Below, in pieces: positions 36,692 to 47,547 of a stretch of 64,000 nucleotides of DNA. Made by a program: the position numbers and the translations under genes. The notes under the pieces were generated by a model, which saw only the letters and a program-made list of their open reading frames with translations, did not search any database and had not been told where the DNA came from. Positions within the stretch are counted from its first letter, which is position 1. Each line of letters begins with the position of its first letter. The DNA is from Setomelanomma holmii (Eukaryota; Ascomycota; Dothideomycetes; Pleosporales; Phaeosphaeriaceae). The stretch covers positions 930,001 to 994,000 of the forward strand of contig ML978155.1 in the NCBI GenBank assembly GCA_010015745.1, read 5' to 3'.

Positions 36692-37485
36692 GGGAGCCAG
36701 CCGCTGCATCAGCGTGTTCTAGACAAGGATGATACAAGTTGCTTGTCGACCATCTTTCTGTTCAAATCCCCACAACCAATCCCTCTGCCCGGCCCGCATT
36801 CGTCAATCCATATCCTGTCCACAAAACCCCAATGACTAATTGCCAGCAATCTGACCTCCGCTACCGCGTCCATCTCGCGAAAAGCGCAATGCTCCAATCT
36901 TCAAGCGCTTGTGAAGGAGATCACGCTCTTCTACGATATCCTTCTCGTCTTCAGATCTTCTCCATGTCTCATCAACGTCAGTCAGTTCTCTATCCGGTAG
37001 CAATCTCATGTCGTGAAGTGTCGATGATGACCGGAGTCGATCGCAATCCCTGTGCTCCTGTAACGACCAGTCCATAAAGCGCCACGTTTTCCTGCTTCAA
37101 GCATGCACCCGTCTTGGTTTGTCTGAGCCACGGTACTCAGGGTGGGCCTGTCATAGTCCTGATCTGTACTGAAGCAAGGCTGACCCCCGCCTTTCCCTCG
37201 GGGACAGTCGAAGATTTGCGACCTGTGGACTCAAAAAGTGCATGTAGATGCGGACATGGACGGAGATTTAGGCTTGGGATCTTTGACTTACATCGTCCCA
37301 ACCACATCTGTAACTGCGTGAGCAGTGTCGGTCGGAGGCTGCAGATCAACGATTGTATTGCTATCAGTTGTCGTGTTGTGATGTTCGTGTACAGGAGCTC
37401 TCAGCTCAGAGGTAAGTGCACTTGCCCACCAGGCAGTGCCTGCTACGATAGGATATCATGTGACTCAACCTACGTGGTTACACCC
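36692..37485. other. Intergenic, no gene seen
   Basis: Short frames without motif. The right part approaches the Copia relic and may contain unrecognised LTR sequence. Confidence 0.4.
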
Positions 37486-38267
37486 CCCCTCAGCTGCGGT
37501 GTCAACCAAAGCTGATCTTCCTGGCTGAATATGGCTCCATGACCCCCCCTAATACCGTCCTAATACCAGTAAGTCAAGCTCGCTAGATCAGGGCTGTCCA
37601 GTCCTTCTGCCTTCGACAGGTAGTCTTCCACGTCCCTCAGTCCAAGCTGTCGGACGAACTCAGCATGCTTCTGGCGCACAAGGATCTTGATGAGTCCATC
37701 TGCTGGCATGAGATTGGTGGGCTTCCACTGAACTGATATACGTCCATCTGCCACCTGCTGTCTCAGCCAATGTTGGTGTACGTCTATGTGTCGCAATCGC
37801 GTGAACAGCTTGTCCTCGTTCTTGGTAACAGCGCCTACAGTCTGCAGGTTGTCGCAGTAGATCTTTGGTACCATCTCTAGGTCGAATTTGATATGCTTGA
37901 AAAGTCGATTCCAAGCCTGTAGCTCGCTAGCTGCTGTCGACAGAGTTAGCAGCTCCGCCTCGGTGGTTGACTTCGTGACTGAGCGTTGGAGTGTCGCCTT
38001 CCAGTCGATAGGCATGCCGTACAGCATGAACAAATATCCCTGAGAGCTGCGCCTCGTCGGCAGATCGTCGGCGAAGGCTGCGTCAGAGGCACCGTAGAAC
38101 AGTGGCTCTATACCGGCAGTCCTTGGGCTTGAGCTCATGTATATAGTGTGGCTATCAGCCGCCAGCTTCGCGTCAGCTGCATGATCTCCGTGAGCACCAA
38201 TCGCCAATCGCTTCTGGCCGATCAGGTACTTCCACGCATGGTATGCTGCGCTTAGACTCCGCAACAA
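37486..38267 (-). mobile_element. Truncated Ty1/Copia retrotransposon: RNase H end of pol plus polypurine tract
   Basis: The minus-strand frame 38267-37560 encodes 235 residues of the Copia RNase H: EPLFYGASDAAFADDLPTRR, SSQGYLFMLYGMPIDWKATL, VTKSTTEAELLTLSTAASEL, IYCDNLQTVGAV and DVHQHWLRQQVADGRISVQW. These match the ASDADWAGD / RRS.SGy.f.l.G..isW.Sk.Q..va.ST.EAEy pattern. Capsid, integrase and most of reverse transcriptase are missing. Directly after the stop come a GGTATTAGGGGGGGT purine tract and then another seven-G run near 37487, as expected where a 3' LTR starts. No complete LTR pair was seen. The left end of the fragment abuts the truncated HET gene. Confidence 0.85.
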
Positions 38268-38344
38268 GCAATTGAGTGGGGCTCAGAAGGTCCGGCTTGA
38301 CTTGATTGATTACCTATTTGAGCCTAGTAGTTGCCTATAGAGGC

Positions 38345-39764
38345 TTAACTCCTGCCTAATAGGTAAGTGGGTCTCTGAAGGTGAACGGATTGACTTGCTT
38401 GTTGCGGACTGTGCTGGTAAGAGAGCAACCGTTCTGTACAGTCACTGACCACATACAAGAAAGTGAAAACTGTATATCCATGTAGATCTTTGGTCCTTTC
38501 ATCGCTGGGTACAGTGTTCCAAAGATTCGCCATCACTGACCAGTCGTCCCAATCAACCTCTCGTTCGTTAAGGACTTCCGGGCCGCATAGAGCTTCCATC
38601 CAGGCCGTCAGCTGGCAGAGAACCAACATCTGGTTGTCAGTGAAGACCAATAGACGCCGCGAGAGATATCCTTCCTGGAAGGTCCTTGACAGATTTTGGT
38701 CAAACACTTGAGTTGTCCATATCTTGTGGCATTCAACTGCTTACCATGCCCTTTTCCACCACGTTGACGAACGCCATATACGTCCCATAGGGTCTGGACC
38801 TATGCTAAGAACTGCACCTTTACCAGGAAGCATAAATAGTTTGCTTGTTCGCCAAGGAGATCCCACGCCTGGAAGGCCATGATGCTTGTGATCGCCAGCT
38901 GCAGCTACTATGGTGAGATCTGCGCCTCTATATATCTGATCCATCTTCTTGATTTGAGAGTCGCGATGTAGAGTATCGCCTTGATTGATACATAGTTCAT
39001 CTACCCAAAGGTAGCGGTAAATGAGAGCTTTTGTGACAACAATCGCGTCAGTCACCGTTCGAGGAAGACTTTGGGGCAGGGAAGTGCCTTTAGTCGCCTC
39101 GATTGGCATATTTTGACTGTCTTTACCCCACACATCTTTAAGTTTGTAGTTGAAGTCAGCGTATGTTTCATGTGATTTACATGAGTGAACTCAACGTACA
39201 GCTAACGGCAATGCATTTTGGACAATCCAATTGTTCTACCATCACGATACACGAAGCATGAACATCGATGAGATACATACCTTCGATGAGAGGTGATGAC
39301 GACTGAGCGCAGTCCGAGCCATGCCACTTTTGGCAATTGGCTAGCCATCCCTGAGCTGTCTTATAATTGGGTGTATTCAGCAACAGCTGTGGCTTCCATA
39401 ACGTGGGACCTGCATCAAGATGGCCAATGGGCGTGTAGAATACATATTCGTCTTCCGTGTCCTCATCGAAGCATGAACTCCCGGGCGGGAGAATGTGTAA
39501 CAGTATGGTCCGGAAAGCACCAGGAACTCTTGCGGTCCAATTAGAGACAACTGAGAAGAAGAATGACCTCAGCTCAGGCGTCTCACCAGGTCGGCGCTTC
39601 GACATCAATACATCGCAAAGCTCGCAGTCTTTCGAGCGTAGGAGAGGGAAGCACCGACTGCCAGGTGGTATCTTGAAACTTGAGATCGGATTCTTCCACA
39701 GCCAATCGAAATCAATCTTGCGGCAATCCTTGCAAAGCGACGGGTCAATCTGAGGCGCAGTCAT
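38345..39764 (-). pseudogene. HET-domain protein gene, probably 3'-truncated next to a Copia relic
   Basis: Start at 39764 (MTAPQIDPSLCKDCRKIDFD). Exon 1 runs to about 39199; the splice to KDVWG joins as ISYVWG-like (AVS-Y-VWGKDSQN). Then LPQSLPRTVTDAIVVTKALI, YRYLWVDELCINQGDTLHRD, IYRGADLTIVAAAGDHKHHG and, across an intron at about 38695-38757, WWKRAWTFQEGYLSRRLLVF. These are the HET (PF06985) blocks used in heterokaryon incompatibility and allorecognition. Only ~115 residues follow the TFQE motif before a stop at 38345, where relatives usually carry 200-300 more. The last ~25 residues (HSPQQASQSVHLQRPTYLLG) do not look like HET sequence. The truncated Copia fragment begins 78 bp further on, so loss of the 3' end by insertion or rearrangement is inferred. 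Splice sites upstream are intact, so a shortened protein might still be made. Confidence 0.7.
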
Positions 39765-40278
39765 CCTTGCAGCCTGGCGGACCTATGGACGATCGGTTTT
39801 GAGGTGACGCGAGATTGCCTTCAAGAAGATCGGCAATTGTTTCTAAGGAGCCGGGGGAATTCTGTGATGTGAGGAGATGAATAGGTACAGCGGTATGTTA
39901 TAAACGTGAGTGAATGATGGTGCGTTGAAGAGAGACAAGAAGGGAAGGCTGTGCGCCGATGGTCAGCCTGCTCGAAAGCATGTGAGCTGCGCACAGCCGC
40001 GACCAATTAGGGCAAAGCACCCCTCGCTGCAGCTGTTCAGCGACCTTCAGCCTAACCTATCTTGCGTGCACTTGCAGAAAAACTCAGCCCAAGTGTTTCC
40101 CCAGGTCAAACAGGGTCGCTCTAGAATACAAGTCTCCAATAATATATCATAGATATTTGTCCGGCAGGAAGCAAGTGGCAATGTCGACCCGGCAACGTTT
40201 ACTTTGCCTTTCCTATGCTTCTACATCCACGGCGCGTGGATTTTGCTAGAGTTCGGTCGTGGCTTGCCAGTCATCATC
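39765..40278. other. Intergenic; promoter side of the HET gene
   Basis: About 510 nt between the HET start and the MFS 3' end. No gene recognised. Confidence 0.5.
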
Positions 40279-41954
40279 TCAATTGCTTCTCTTCCCACGT
40301 GTTTCGAACGGCAACAGCAAGCTCAGCAAAACCAACAATCCAAAAAGACTGGCACACACAAATAGCGGCGCAGTTGTCTCGACATTCGCATAGCTGCCGA
40401 TAAGCACACCCGTAATGCCACCAACCCTGTTAAGCACCACACACATGCCGTAGCCTGTCGCTCGGTGCGCGCTAGGTAGAATCTCAGGTGTATATGCGTA
40501 TATGGTTCCATAGTAGATATTCGAAGCTGCCGTGATCGCTGCACTCACTCCAACGTTTTGTGCTGGAGTTTGGATTTGGGTCTGAAGCAGGTCAGTCTTG
40601 TTCATGTTGCTCGAGGCTTGATTACTGACGTAGCCAAATTTAGAATCATTGTGGGTAAAGTCCCAATTGCGAGTGTACCACGTCGACCGAATAGTTTTGT
40701 CTCGACTAAGATGCCAGCAACGATGGGGCCGAAAAGGCCTGCAATCTTGTTGATAGCATAGTTTCGTCAAGTCGTGTAATTAGAAGGCGGTCCATTGACG
40801 GTAGCACCTCGGGATGCGAGATAGTACGGTAAGAAGACGGAGTACAGTGGTGTCACCATTCCAATGATAAACCAGTTCGCGATGATGACAAGCGTTGAGT
40901 AGGTTAGCATTCGAGTCTCGAAAAGACCTCCAAAATGCTTCGTCAGCCGAAAGGCGGACCAGCGAGACTTTTCTGTATGCAGAACACATCCCTTTGATTC
41001 GAAGTCTTCGAGCTTCAGAGTGAACGGCCGATTGTATCGCTTCGCTAGGTTCTCTAAGACAGTGTATGCTTCGACGTCTCGGTTCTGAGCAATCAACCAC
41101 CGCGGTGTTTGCTGCATCCGAATGAACAGAAGACGAACAACGCTCAAGGCCAACACAATACTTCCAGCTGTAAAGTGCAAGTATCGCCAGCCCCAATTCT
41201 GGTCCCTGTGGCATGTCGCTGGAGTAGATTTGGTCGGACAGCTCAAGTTGCTCATAAACCCCCAGGCAACTAGGCCAGTAATGGTGTAGCCAACGGCCCA
41301 CCAAATTGACATGAACGTTACTAGCCAGGTATGTGTGACTGGCAGGAATTCGAGGAGATTGGTTGCGTCGAGGACGTAATTCCCACCAACGCCAGCAGAG
41401 TAAATGGACACCATTGCTGCAAAGGAGACGTAATTTGGCATGCCGCCAGCGATGAGTACAAATCCTGCACAGATGAAAAGACTGGAATTGAAGGCAAGCT
41501 TTCTCCCAATAATGTCTGCTGAAAAGCCCCAAAGGGCGGCGCCCGCAAGTAAGCCTATTTGAGATGCGAGAGCAACACCAGCGAAGCGCTTGTTGGGCCT
41601 TCCGAATTCACGATCGACTGCTGGCTGTGCGATAGCGTTGCAAACGATCAAAAGTTAGGACCTTCAGCAACTGAGATCACAAATGAAGTTTCATGAACAT
41701 ACCGAGTCCACAGCATAACCAAATCTGTTGAAGAAGAAGAGCTTCCATTGCCATGGGGTCATTCCAATCTCGCCGATTGCTGAACTAATGAGGGCCATCT
41801 TCTTCGCCAGCACTGGATCGACGCTGGACGAATCGTAGACCTCATGGTCAAGACTGATATCGTCTGAGGTGTCATCGGGATGTCTTTCGGCGACTTTGGC
41901 TGGGGTAGGTGTTTTCTCGGCATCGTCCAGCTTGCTTCCACTAAAGGTTGCCAT
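40279..41954 (-). pseudogene. MFS transporter gene with a premature stop and a lost splice acceptor
   Basis: Exons 41703-41954, 40626-41654 and 40279-40581 sum to 1584 nt (528 codons) and keep phase. The protein reads as a twelve-helix MFS carrier: IGEIGMTPWQWKLFFFNRFG, NKRFAGVALASQIGLLAGAA, LWGFSADIIGRKLAFN (G.l.D..GRr), SIYSAGVGGNYVLDATNLL, PRWLIAQNRD, then after the central loop IAGLFGPIVAGILVETKL and YGTIYAYTPEILPSAHRATG. Two lesions are seen. A TGA at 40767-40769 falls in NYTT*RNYAINKIAG, where relatives have Trp. The acceptor before LLIVCNAIAQPAV reads AA instead of AG at 41655-41656, although both exon phases fit this position exactly. It shares a 455-bp divergent promoter with a TauD gene. 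The substrate is unknown; the setting suggests an organic anion or sulfonate. Confidence 0.8.
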
Positions 41955-42409
41955 GTTGTTTCAACGCTCGATACCGACAACCTGGACTTGGGTACCTTGG
42001 AGACTAAGTACCCCATCTTCTTAGTTTCTTGACCATCCTAGGCGAAGCCTCTGTCCGGTGATAAGAATGGCTCGAACGTATTCTATCTGGGCATTTCTGC
42101 AAGAGGACGATCTCCGGTAGCTGTTGGGAATAGTGGTTGAAAGGTTGGGCGTACTACATGAACTTGGCCAATCGAATGCTGCAGATAGCTGATCACGCAA
42201 TACCCACGGTTATCGCGTTTGGATGAAGACAGAGAATAAGCGTATGTCGACGTGCTGCAGTGATGACTAATGTATGACTCCGCTCCTTGAGAGTCGCCTA
42301 CTTACACATTTTCTGTGGTTGTGAAGAAAGCGTGTATAAAACTAGCTTGTAGCCTCGAAAAAAATCCAAGTGCTAGTCTCCGCGTAACTTCTGCTTGAAT
42401 CTTGTCAGC
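41955..42409. promoter_or_regulatory. 455-bp divergent promoter region between MFS and TauD copy 2
   Basis: Starts at 41954 (minus) and 42410 (plus) face away from each other, so the two genes may be co-regulated. A GATAAG core (near 42060) is visible, a possible GATA-factor site, but one such site is expected by chance. No CYS3/MetR-like palindrome was found by eye. Confidence 0.45.
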
Positions 42410-43612
42410 ATGGTTCTTACGCATATCGGTTTGACCGAAGAGGTCCTCCACTATAAAGCTCCACACCCGCTTGTTGAAGAGTTTGAACCTCCGACAGACA
42501 GGGCATTCTTCGCCGATGCCACGAAAAGGAACCTCTTAGATGCTGCGTCGAGAGACAAACAGCTCACTCCGTTCATCGGTACCGAACTCGAAGGTATCCA
42601 GCTTAGTCAACTCACCAACGCCCAGAAGGACGAATTGGCTCTTCTAGCTGCGGAACGTGGAGTGGTGTTCTTCAGAAATCAAGATATTACCATCGACCAG
42701 CAATACGAACAGACCAAGCACTTTGGGCTGCAAGATCGAGATCCAAATCAGGTCGATGCTCGACATGTGACGATTCTGGGTCGAGACGACGATATCCGCG
42801 CTTTCGCAAATTATGGGACCGACTTCCACTCTGATCGCTCCTTCGAAGCCAACCCGCCTACGTATACGATGTTGAGGCTTATCCGAACCCCTGAGACTGG
42901 AGGCAATACGATCTGGACCAGCCAAACGGCTTTGTATGACAAGCTGTCTCCAGCATTTCAAGACCTGTTCGACAAGCTGCAAGCAACGCACACGTCCGAA
43001 CATGGCTATGTGAATGCCATCAATCGTGGTACACAACCCTTTCGGCCACCGGTGCGACGCACCCATCCGCTTGTGCGAACGCATCCGGTCACCAAAATCA
43101 AATCTCTGTTCTACAATCCAGCATTCATCATACACCTAGAGGGCCTGAAGGGCGCAGAAGCAGCGCATACTCTCGCATTTTTGAAAGAGCATCTTCACTC
43201 CGCTGATGATTTGACCGTCAGATGGAAATGGGAGCCAGGAAGTGTAGCTTTCTGGGATAATCGCGTAGTAGCTCTTCGTGCAATCCCAGGTGGATATGAC
43301 GCTGCGGAAAGAGAAGGAAAGAGAACTTGTGTATATGGAGAGAAGCCAACTTTCTATCAAGTGAATGGCGTCAGGTGGAGCGAATATAAGGGAAAGCCTG
43401 ATTCTCCTATTCCCACTAAGTTACAGACGAGAAGCGTTCTCAGTGACGACTTGAAGGAGCAGAATCTCATCGAGACCACCCCAGATCTAGCGTATGATGA
43501 TAATGGTGCGGTCGACCAAGTCTCGAATGGCGAGACGAAGGAGGCTGGAAAGGTCCAACGAGCAGATAGTCCTGTGGACGTCAATGAAACTAACGTCAAT
43601 GTAGGACCGTAG
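42410..43612 (+). CDS. TauD/TfdA-family dioxygenase copy 2, distal iron-ligand His replaced by Leu
   Basis: An intronless frame of 400 residues from ATG 42410 (MVLTHIGLTEEVLHYKAPHP). Family blocks are clear: TPFIGTELEGIQLSQLTNAQ, ERGVVFFRNQDITIDQQYEQ, GTDFHSDRSFEANPPTYTML with the HxD pair, TPETGGNTIW, and RWKWEPGSVAFWDNRVVALR. In this last block the third metal ligand is normally His (WDNRatxHrA, as in the neighbouring copy: WDNRATAHRAIPG). Here the codon 43274-43276 is CTT, giving ALRAIPG, so the 2-His-1-carboxylate site is incomplete. The later Arg (EGKRTCVYGEKP) for 2-oxoglutarate is kept. The protein is therefore probably inactive or altered. Active relatives such as yeast JLP1 release sulfite from sulfonates in the cytosol. 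The gene ends 19 bp from the stop of convergent copy 3. An acidic tail of ~60 residues is unusual. Confidence 0.9.
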   Translation: MVLTHIGLTEEVLHYKAPHPLVEEFEPPTDRAFFADATKRNLLDAASRDKQLTPFIGTELEGIQLSQLTNAQKDELALLAAERGVVFFRNQDITIDQQYEQTKHFGLQDRDPNQVDARHVTILGRDDDIRAFANYGTDFHSDRSFEANPPTYTMLRLIRTPETGGNTIWTSQTALYDKLSPAFQDLFDKLQATHTSEHGYVNAINRGTQPFRPPVRRTHPLVRTHPVTKIKSLFYNPAFIIHLEGLKGAEAAHTLAFLKEHLHSADDLTVRWKWEPGSVAFWDNRVVALRAIPGGYDAAEREGKRTCVYGEKPTFYQVNGVRWSEYKGKPDSPIPTKLQTRSVLSDDLKEQNLIETTPDLAYDDNGAVDQVSNGETKEAGKVQRADSPVDVNETNVNVGP

Positions 43613-43631
43613 AATTCATGTAAATACTCAA

Positions 43632-44916
43632 TCAAGCCGGAACAATCGAGGCATCTTCCTGCTCCTTCTGTCTGTTTTGCGTGCTATCCACACGTCGATG
43701 TTTGGAGATGCTAGCCTCTGTTTTCAATCTCACAGCTCTTTCATCCCTACTCCCACTGGTCGGGTTGAACACGAGCTTTGTACCAAACACTGTTGTGCGT
43801 ATGCCCCGCCTCGTCTGCGTATACTTGCCTGGAATCGCTCGATGAGCAGTCGCACGGTTATCCCAGATCGCGACGCTACCCTTCTCCCATTTCCACCGGC
43901 CTTGATGATCTGCTGCGCTGTTGATGTGATACTCAATGAATTGGAGCAGATTGTATGTAAGATTGTCAGTCGAGACCGCATAACAGACCGTGAGCATCCA
44001 TACCTGACTCCTTCTTCTTTAATTCAGCAAATCCTGTCACAAAATTATTCGTGACGTTGAGTGCTTTCAATTCTGTAACAGGGTGCGTGATCACAGCAGG
44101 ATGGTGGGTATCGACTGGTGCCCGGTTTGGCCCTACACCCCAAAGATCGAGTATCGTGTCGTCTGCGAGAATGTCAGTCCGAGAATAAGACACAGGATCA
44201 GTGTCTTGACTTGCACTGTAGTCTAGAGGTATGCACCGCATGTAAACTTTCCAAGAAAGCCCTCAAGTGCGGGCTCAGCGCTTCGTAGAGTCCGTACTGC
44301 GAGACCTGTAGCATCTTAGTACCTTGTCAGTCACACCTTGCTAGGTACAAACCCATTGCGTATCACCACCAACATCGGGCGCTTCCTCCATCCTCAACAA
44401 GCTATAGCTGGGTGGGTTGATCTCGAAGCTCGTATCCGCATGCCAATCACCCTGCGGCCAAGGAGTGTAGTTCAGGATCTCTCGAAAGTCATCGTTGCTT
44501 GCTCCTATGTTAACATGACGCTGCCCCTTCTGAGCAGGATGCTTGTCTAATTCTCCATAATGCTCAAAGAGCTTGACCTGCTGCTCTGTCGTCAAATCCT
44601 GGTCACGAAAGAAGACAACGCGTCGCTCAGATACTAGGAGCGCGAGATCATCAAGCTGTGTTCTCGAGAGGGAGAACAGCTAAATGTTAGATAACAGTGT
44701 GCCGATGGACTCCGTGAGATCGGTGCGGGTGGCCGCTGTAAGCAAAGCTCGCTTGTCTGGGTCTGCGAGGAGTCCTCGATCTGGAGCCGGTGTTCTTTCT
44801 GCATGAGGTGGCTCAGGTGGAATATGAGCGACAATCTTAGTGTTGAAGTGTGAATGCAAAGTTATCGGGTAGCCAGAGTCGGGCAAGATATGGTTGCGAG
44901 ACTCAAGAGTCGCCAT
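43632..44916 (-). pseudogene. TauD/TfdA-family dioxygenase copy 3 with premature stop
   Basis: Exons 44353-44916, 44215-44305, 44004-44162 and 43632-43954 sum to 1137 nt (379 codons) in phase. Blocks: ERRVVFFRDQDLTTEQQVKL, QGDWHADTSFEINPPSYSLL (HxD kept), APDVGGDTQW, DTHHPAVITHPVTELKALNV and RWKWEKGSVAIWDNRATAHR (distal His kept). Unlike copy 2, the metal triad is complete. However TAG at 44680-44682 interrupts TESIGTLLSNI*LFSLSRTQ, where copy 2 has Gln at the same place (ELEGIQLSQL); CAG to TAG is one transition. The last acceptor (43955-43956) reads AT instead of AG at the position demanded by phase. The second intron appears to be of GC..AG type (GCAAGT donor at 44214). The gene lies tail to tail with copy 2. 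A pseudogene is likely. Confidence 0.78.
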
Positions 44917-45411
44917 GGCGTCAGATCTATCCAGACTTTTTTTTTTCGGCAGTGCTCATAACACCAGAAGAAGTTCAGTTTTATATGTTCCCAGCCTGAT
45001 GATCAATGGCGCGCCCGCGTCCGCCGAGGAAGTGACACCATATGGCATGCAGGTTCCGTGCTCGACACTTCCCAAGATAGTGAACACCCTCAGCAGCATC
45101 AATAATCCGGAGATATCAGCATAGGAGAATTGCTCCATCTGCGTGGCATATTTCATCCTGAAAGTTGCATCATCGTCGGATTGCGTCTGTAGTTTGGTGT
45201 CGAGACAGTCTACTGCGCGTGTTCCGGCGACGCATTGCGCCATCGGTTGTGCTCATCGTGACAGAATAATCTACGCATAAGGGCATCAGGTGGTGCTGCT
45301 GGAGAAGACGTGTCTCTGCTGGCACTTAATTCAGCGCTCTAAAGCGATCAAACGGTTGAAGATGGTGTTATGATTTTGATTGGAAGCTCCTGAAACTCCG
45401 CCCAGTGCACG
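44917..45411. other. Intergenic; 5' side of TauD copy 3
   Basis: About 500 nt before the left TA of the pogo-type element. No gene recognised. Short frames at 44956-45243 lack any motif. Confidence 0.5.
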
Positions 45412-45413
45412 TA

Positions 45414-45462
45414 CAGTGCCGATCGCCGAAGCGACCCCCTCGGTGAAGCGACCCACCCCAAC
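45414..45462 (+). repeat. Left terminal inverted repeat of the pogo-type element
   Basis: A 49-bp repeat ending in GACCCACCCCAAC; it matches the reverse complement of 47548-47596 with one mismatch. A TA dinucleotide precedes it. Confidence 0.95.
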
Positions 45463-45521
45463 ATCATAACACGATAATAACACCAACTTCAACGCGTTAT
45501 ATCTCCACTACCACAACAGCT

Positions 45522-47442
45522 ATGGATAAGGCGGTTGCAGCATACAAATCGCAGAAACCAGGAGAACATTTGTCGTACCGGGCTTACGCTAGAAAACTCA
45601 ACGTACCAAGGACTACGTTGATGCAAAGATGCAAGGGCACCCAGAAGTCTATGGCAGCTAGAAGAATTGAGAAATAAAAGCTCCACTTACAACAGGAGTT
45701 AGAACTTGTAGAGTACATTAATGATCTTACTAAGAAAGGCCTTCCACCTACAAGAGAGATGACGCAAAAGTTTGGAGAGGAGATAGCTCACGAGCACGTT
45801 GGAGATGGCTGGGTAACGCGCTTTGTTGAGAGAAATGACAACCATCTTATCTCACGCTGGACTACGGGCATGGACGCTGTACGCCACCACGCTGACTCTA
45901 AGGCAAAATACAATCTCTACTTTGATCTTCTCTATCAAAAGATTAAAGAGTATGACGTTGAGCCTGCCCACACGTACAATATGGATGAGAAAGGCTTCGC
46001 TATTGGGGTGATAGGAAAGCAGAAGAGGATCTTTAGTGAGAGGATGTGGGAGTCTCGAGAGGATCTTTAGTGAGAGGATGTGGGAGTCTGGAGAGGTAAC
46101 TCAACTCCTTCAAGATGGCTCACGTGAGTGGATAACTGTCCTGGCTGGAGTCTGCGCCAACGGGAGTACTCTTCCTCCTGGTCTCATCTACGCCTCTCAA
46201 AACTGCTCCATCCGCTCCAATTGGGTGGGTGATATTGAGGCTGGAAAGCACAAGGTTCTTGTCACTTCAACACCATCTGGATGGACGAATAATGATGTAG
46301 GATTAGCCTGGGTTGAGCAGATTTTTGACCGCTACACTAAGAGAAAGGCAGGGCTGGGAAGAAAATGGAGACTCCTCATTGTAGATGGCCATGGATCTCA
46401 TGTTACCAATGAGTTTCTGACTCTCTGCATCAACAAGAGGATACTTGTAGCCGTCTTTCCACCTCACAGTACTCATACGCTTCAGCCACTTGATGTAGTC
46501 TGTTTCTTGCCTCTGGCAGCTTCCTACACTAAGGAACTCTCTACCTACCTTTTGAAGACTCAAGGCCTTGTTCCTATTACTAAGGGCGACTTTTTCCTAC
46601 TGTTCTGGGCTGCGTGGAGCAGCTGCATGTCAGAGAAGCTTATTCTGAAGTCCTTCAAAGCTACTGGGATCTTCCCTATGGATTGCGAGGTTGTACTCAA
46701 AAGATTCCGCCCAAAGACACCAGAACAAGAGGAGCAAGAGTCTCAAAGCTCTCCTCTTGCTGACGCTCCTTGGCAGAGAATTCAGAGCGTTATTGGGCAG
46801 GCTATGAGAGAGGGGGAGGAGAGAATAGCCCACAAAGTTGCCCAGAGTGTCCACCACCTTCAAGTGTCAAATGAGCTTCTCAGAGGCGAGAACAATAGGC
46901 TACAAGAAGCTCTAAAGATCAAGAAGAAGCACAAGAAGAAGGGCAGAGTCCTTGACTTTCAGCAGCATGAGGAGTATCATGGTGGTGCAGTCCTCTGGTC
47001 TCCAAGGAAGCTCAGAGAATCTGAGTTCCGTGAAAGAGTAAAACAACAGGAAGAGGAGCAAGAGAAACTCCAAAAAGCAGAGATGAGAGAGCTTAAGGCT
47101 CAAGCTGCCTTACTCAAAAAGAAGCAGGAAGAACAGAACCGTACAGAGCAAGAGGCAGCCAAAGTAGTACGGGAGAAGGAGAAGGAAAGAGTGGCAGCAG
47201 AGAGAGCTGAAATTAAGCGCAAGAAACAAGAGGAACGAGAGGCTGCAACCGCTTAAAAATCTCTACAATTATCCCAAAAAGGCAAGAGAGCAGCCTCACA
47301 AAAGCCTACGCGTGCGCAAAAGCGTACGCAGGTTGCACAGCCTGCAAAAGGTGGTCATAGTAGTGACCCTCCACCACCCTCACCACCAACTAAAAAAACA
47401 ACCTCAGGCCGCCCTATCAAGCTTCCAAAGAAATATGAGTAG
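45522..47442 (+). pseudogene. Pogo/Fot1-type DDE transposase, broken
   Basis: From ATG 45522 the protein begins MDKAVAAYKSQKPGEHLSYR, a psq-type HTH region (LNVPRTTLMQRCKG), then a CENP-B-type HTH (GLPPTREMTQKFGEEIAHEH, GWVTRFVERN). The DDE triad is present: HTYNMDEKGF, LLIVDGHGSHVTNEF and FPPHSTHTLQPLDVVCFLPL. A Lys/Glu-rich coiled-coil tail follows (KQQEEEQEKLQKAEMRELKA). Defects: TAA at 45675-45677 and TAA at 47254-47256, both explained by CAA to TAA, and a 34-bp tandem duplication at 46025-46092 that shifts the frame within KRIFSERMWES. The reading frame resumes and ends at TAG 47440-47442 (LPKKYE). The enzyme would cut and paste the element at TA sites. Confidence 0.92.
46025..46092 (+). 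repeat. 34-bp tandem duplication inside the transposase gene
   Basis: Copies 46025-46058 and 46059-46092 both start GAGGATCTTTAGTGAGAG and differ at one base near the end. Because 34 is not a multiple of three, the duplication shifts the transposase frame. Confidence 0.93.
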
Positions 47443-47547
47443 ACGAAATTGATCATAAGCATCACTTTGTTAATCCACCAGAAAATCTCGTAATAATAGC
47501 TATTATATGTAATTGTACAGCCTCATCTTTGTGGGTGGGCAAATAGT

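Noticed and set aside
37486..37560. Seven-base C runs as a regulatory element
   Set aside because: On the minus strand they are G runs directly after the Copia pol stop, better explained as polypurine tract and LTR remnant.
45522..47442. Stop codon reassignment (TAA/TAG read as Gln) to explain the interrupted frames
   Set aside because: Conserved genes such as RAD1, eIF1A, CBP4 and the Skt5-like gene end normally at TAA, TAG or TGA without extension, so the standard code applies.
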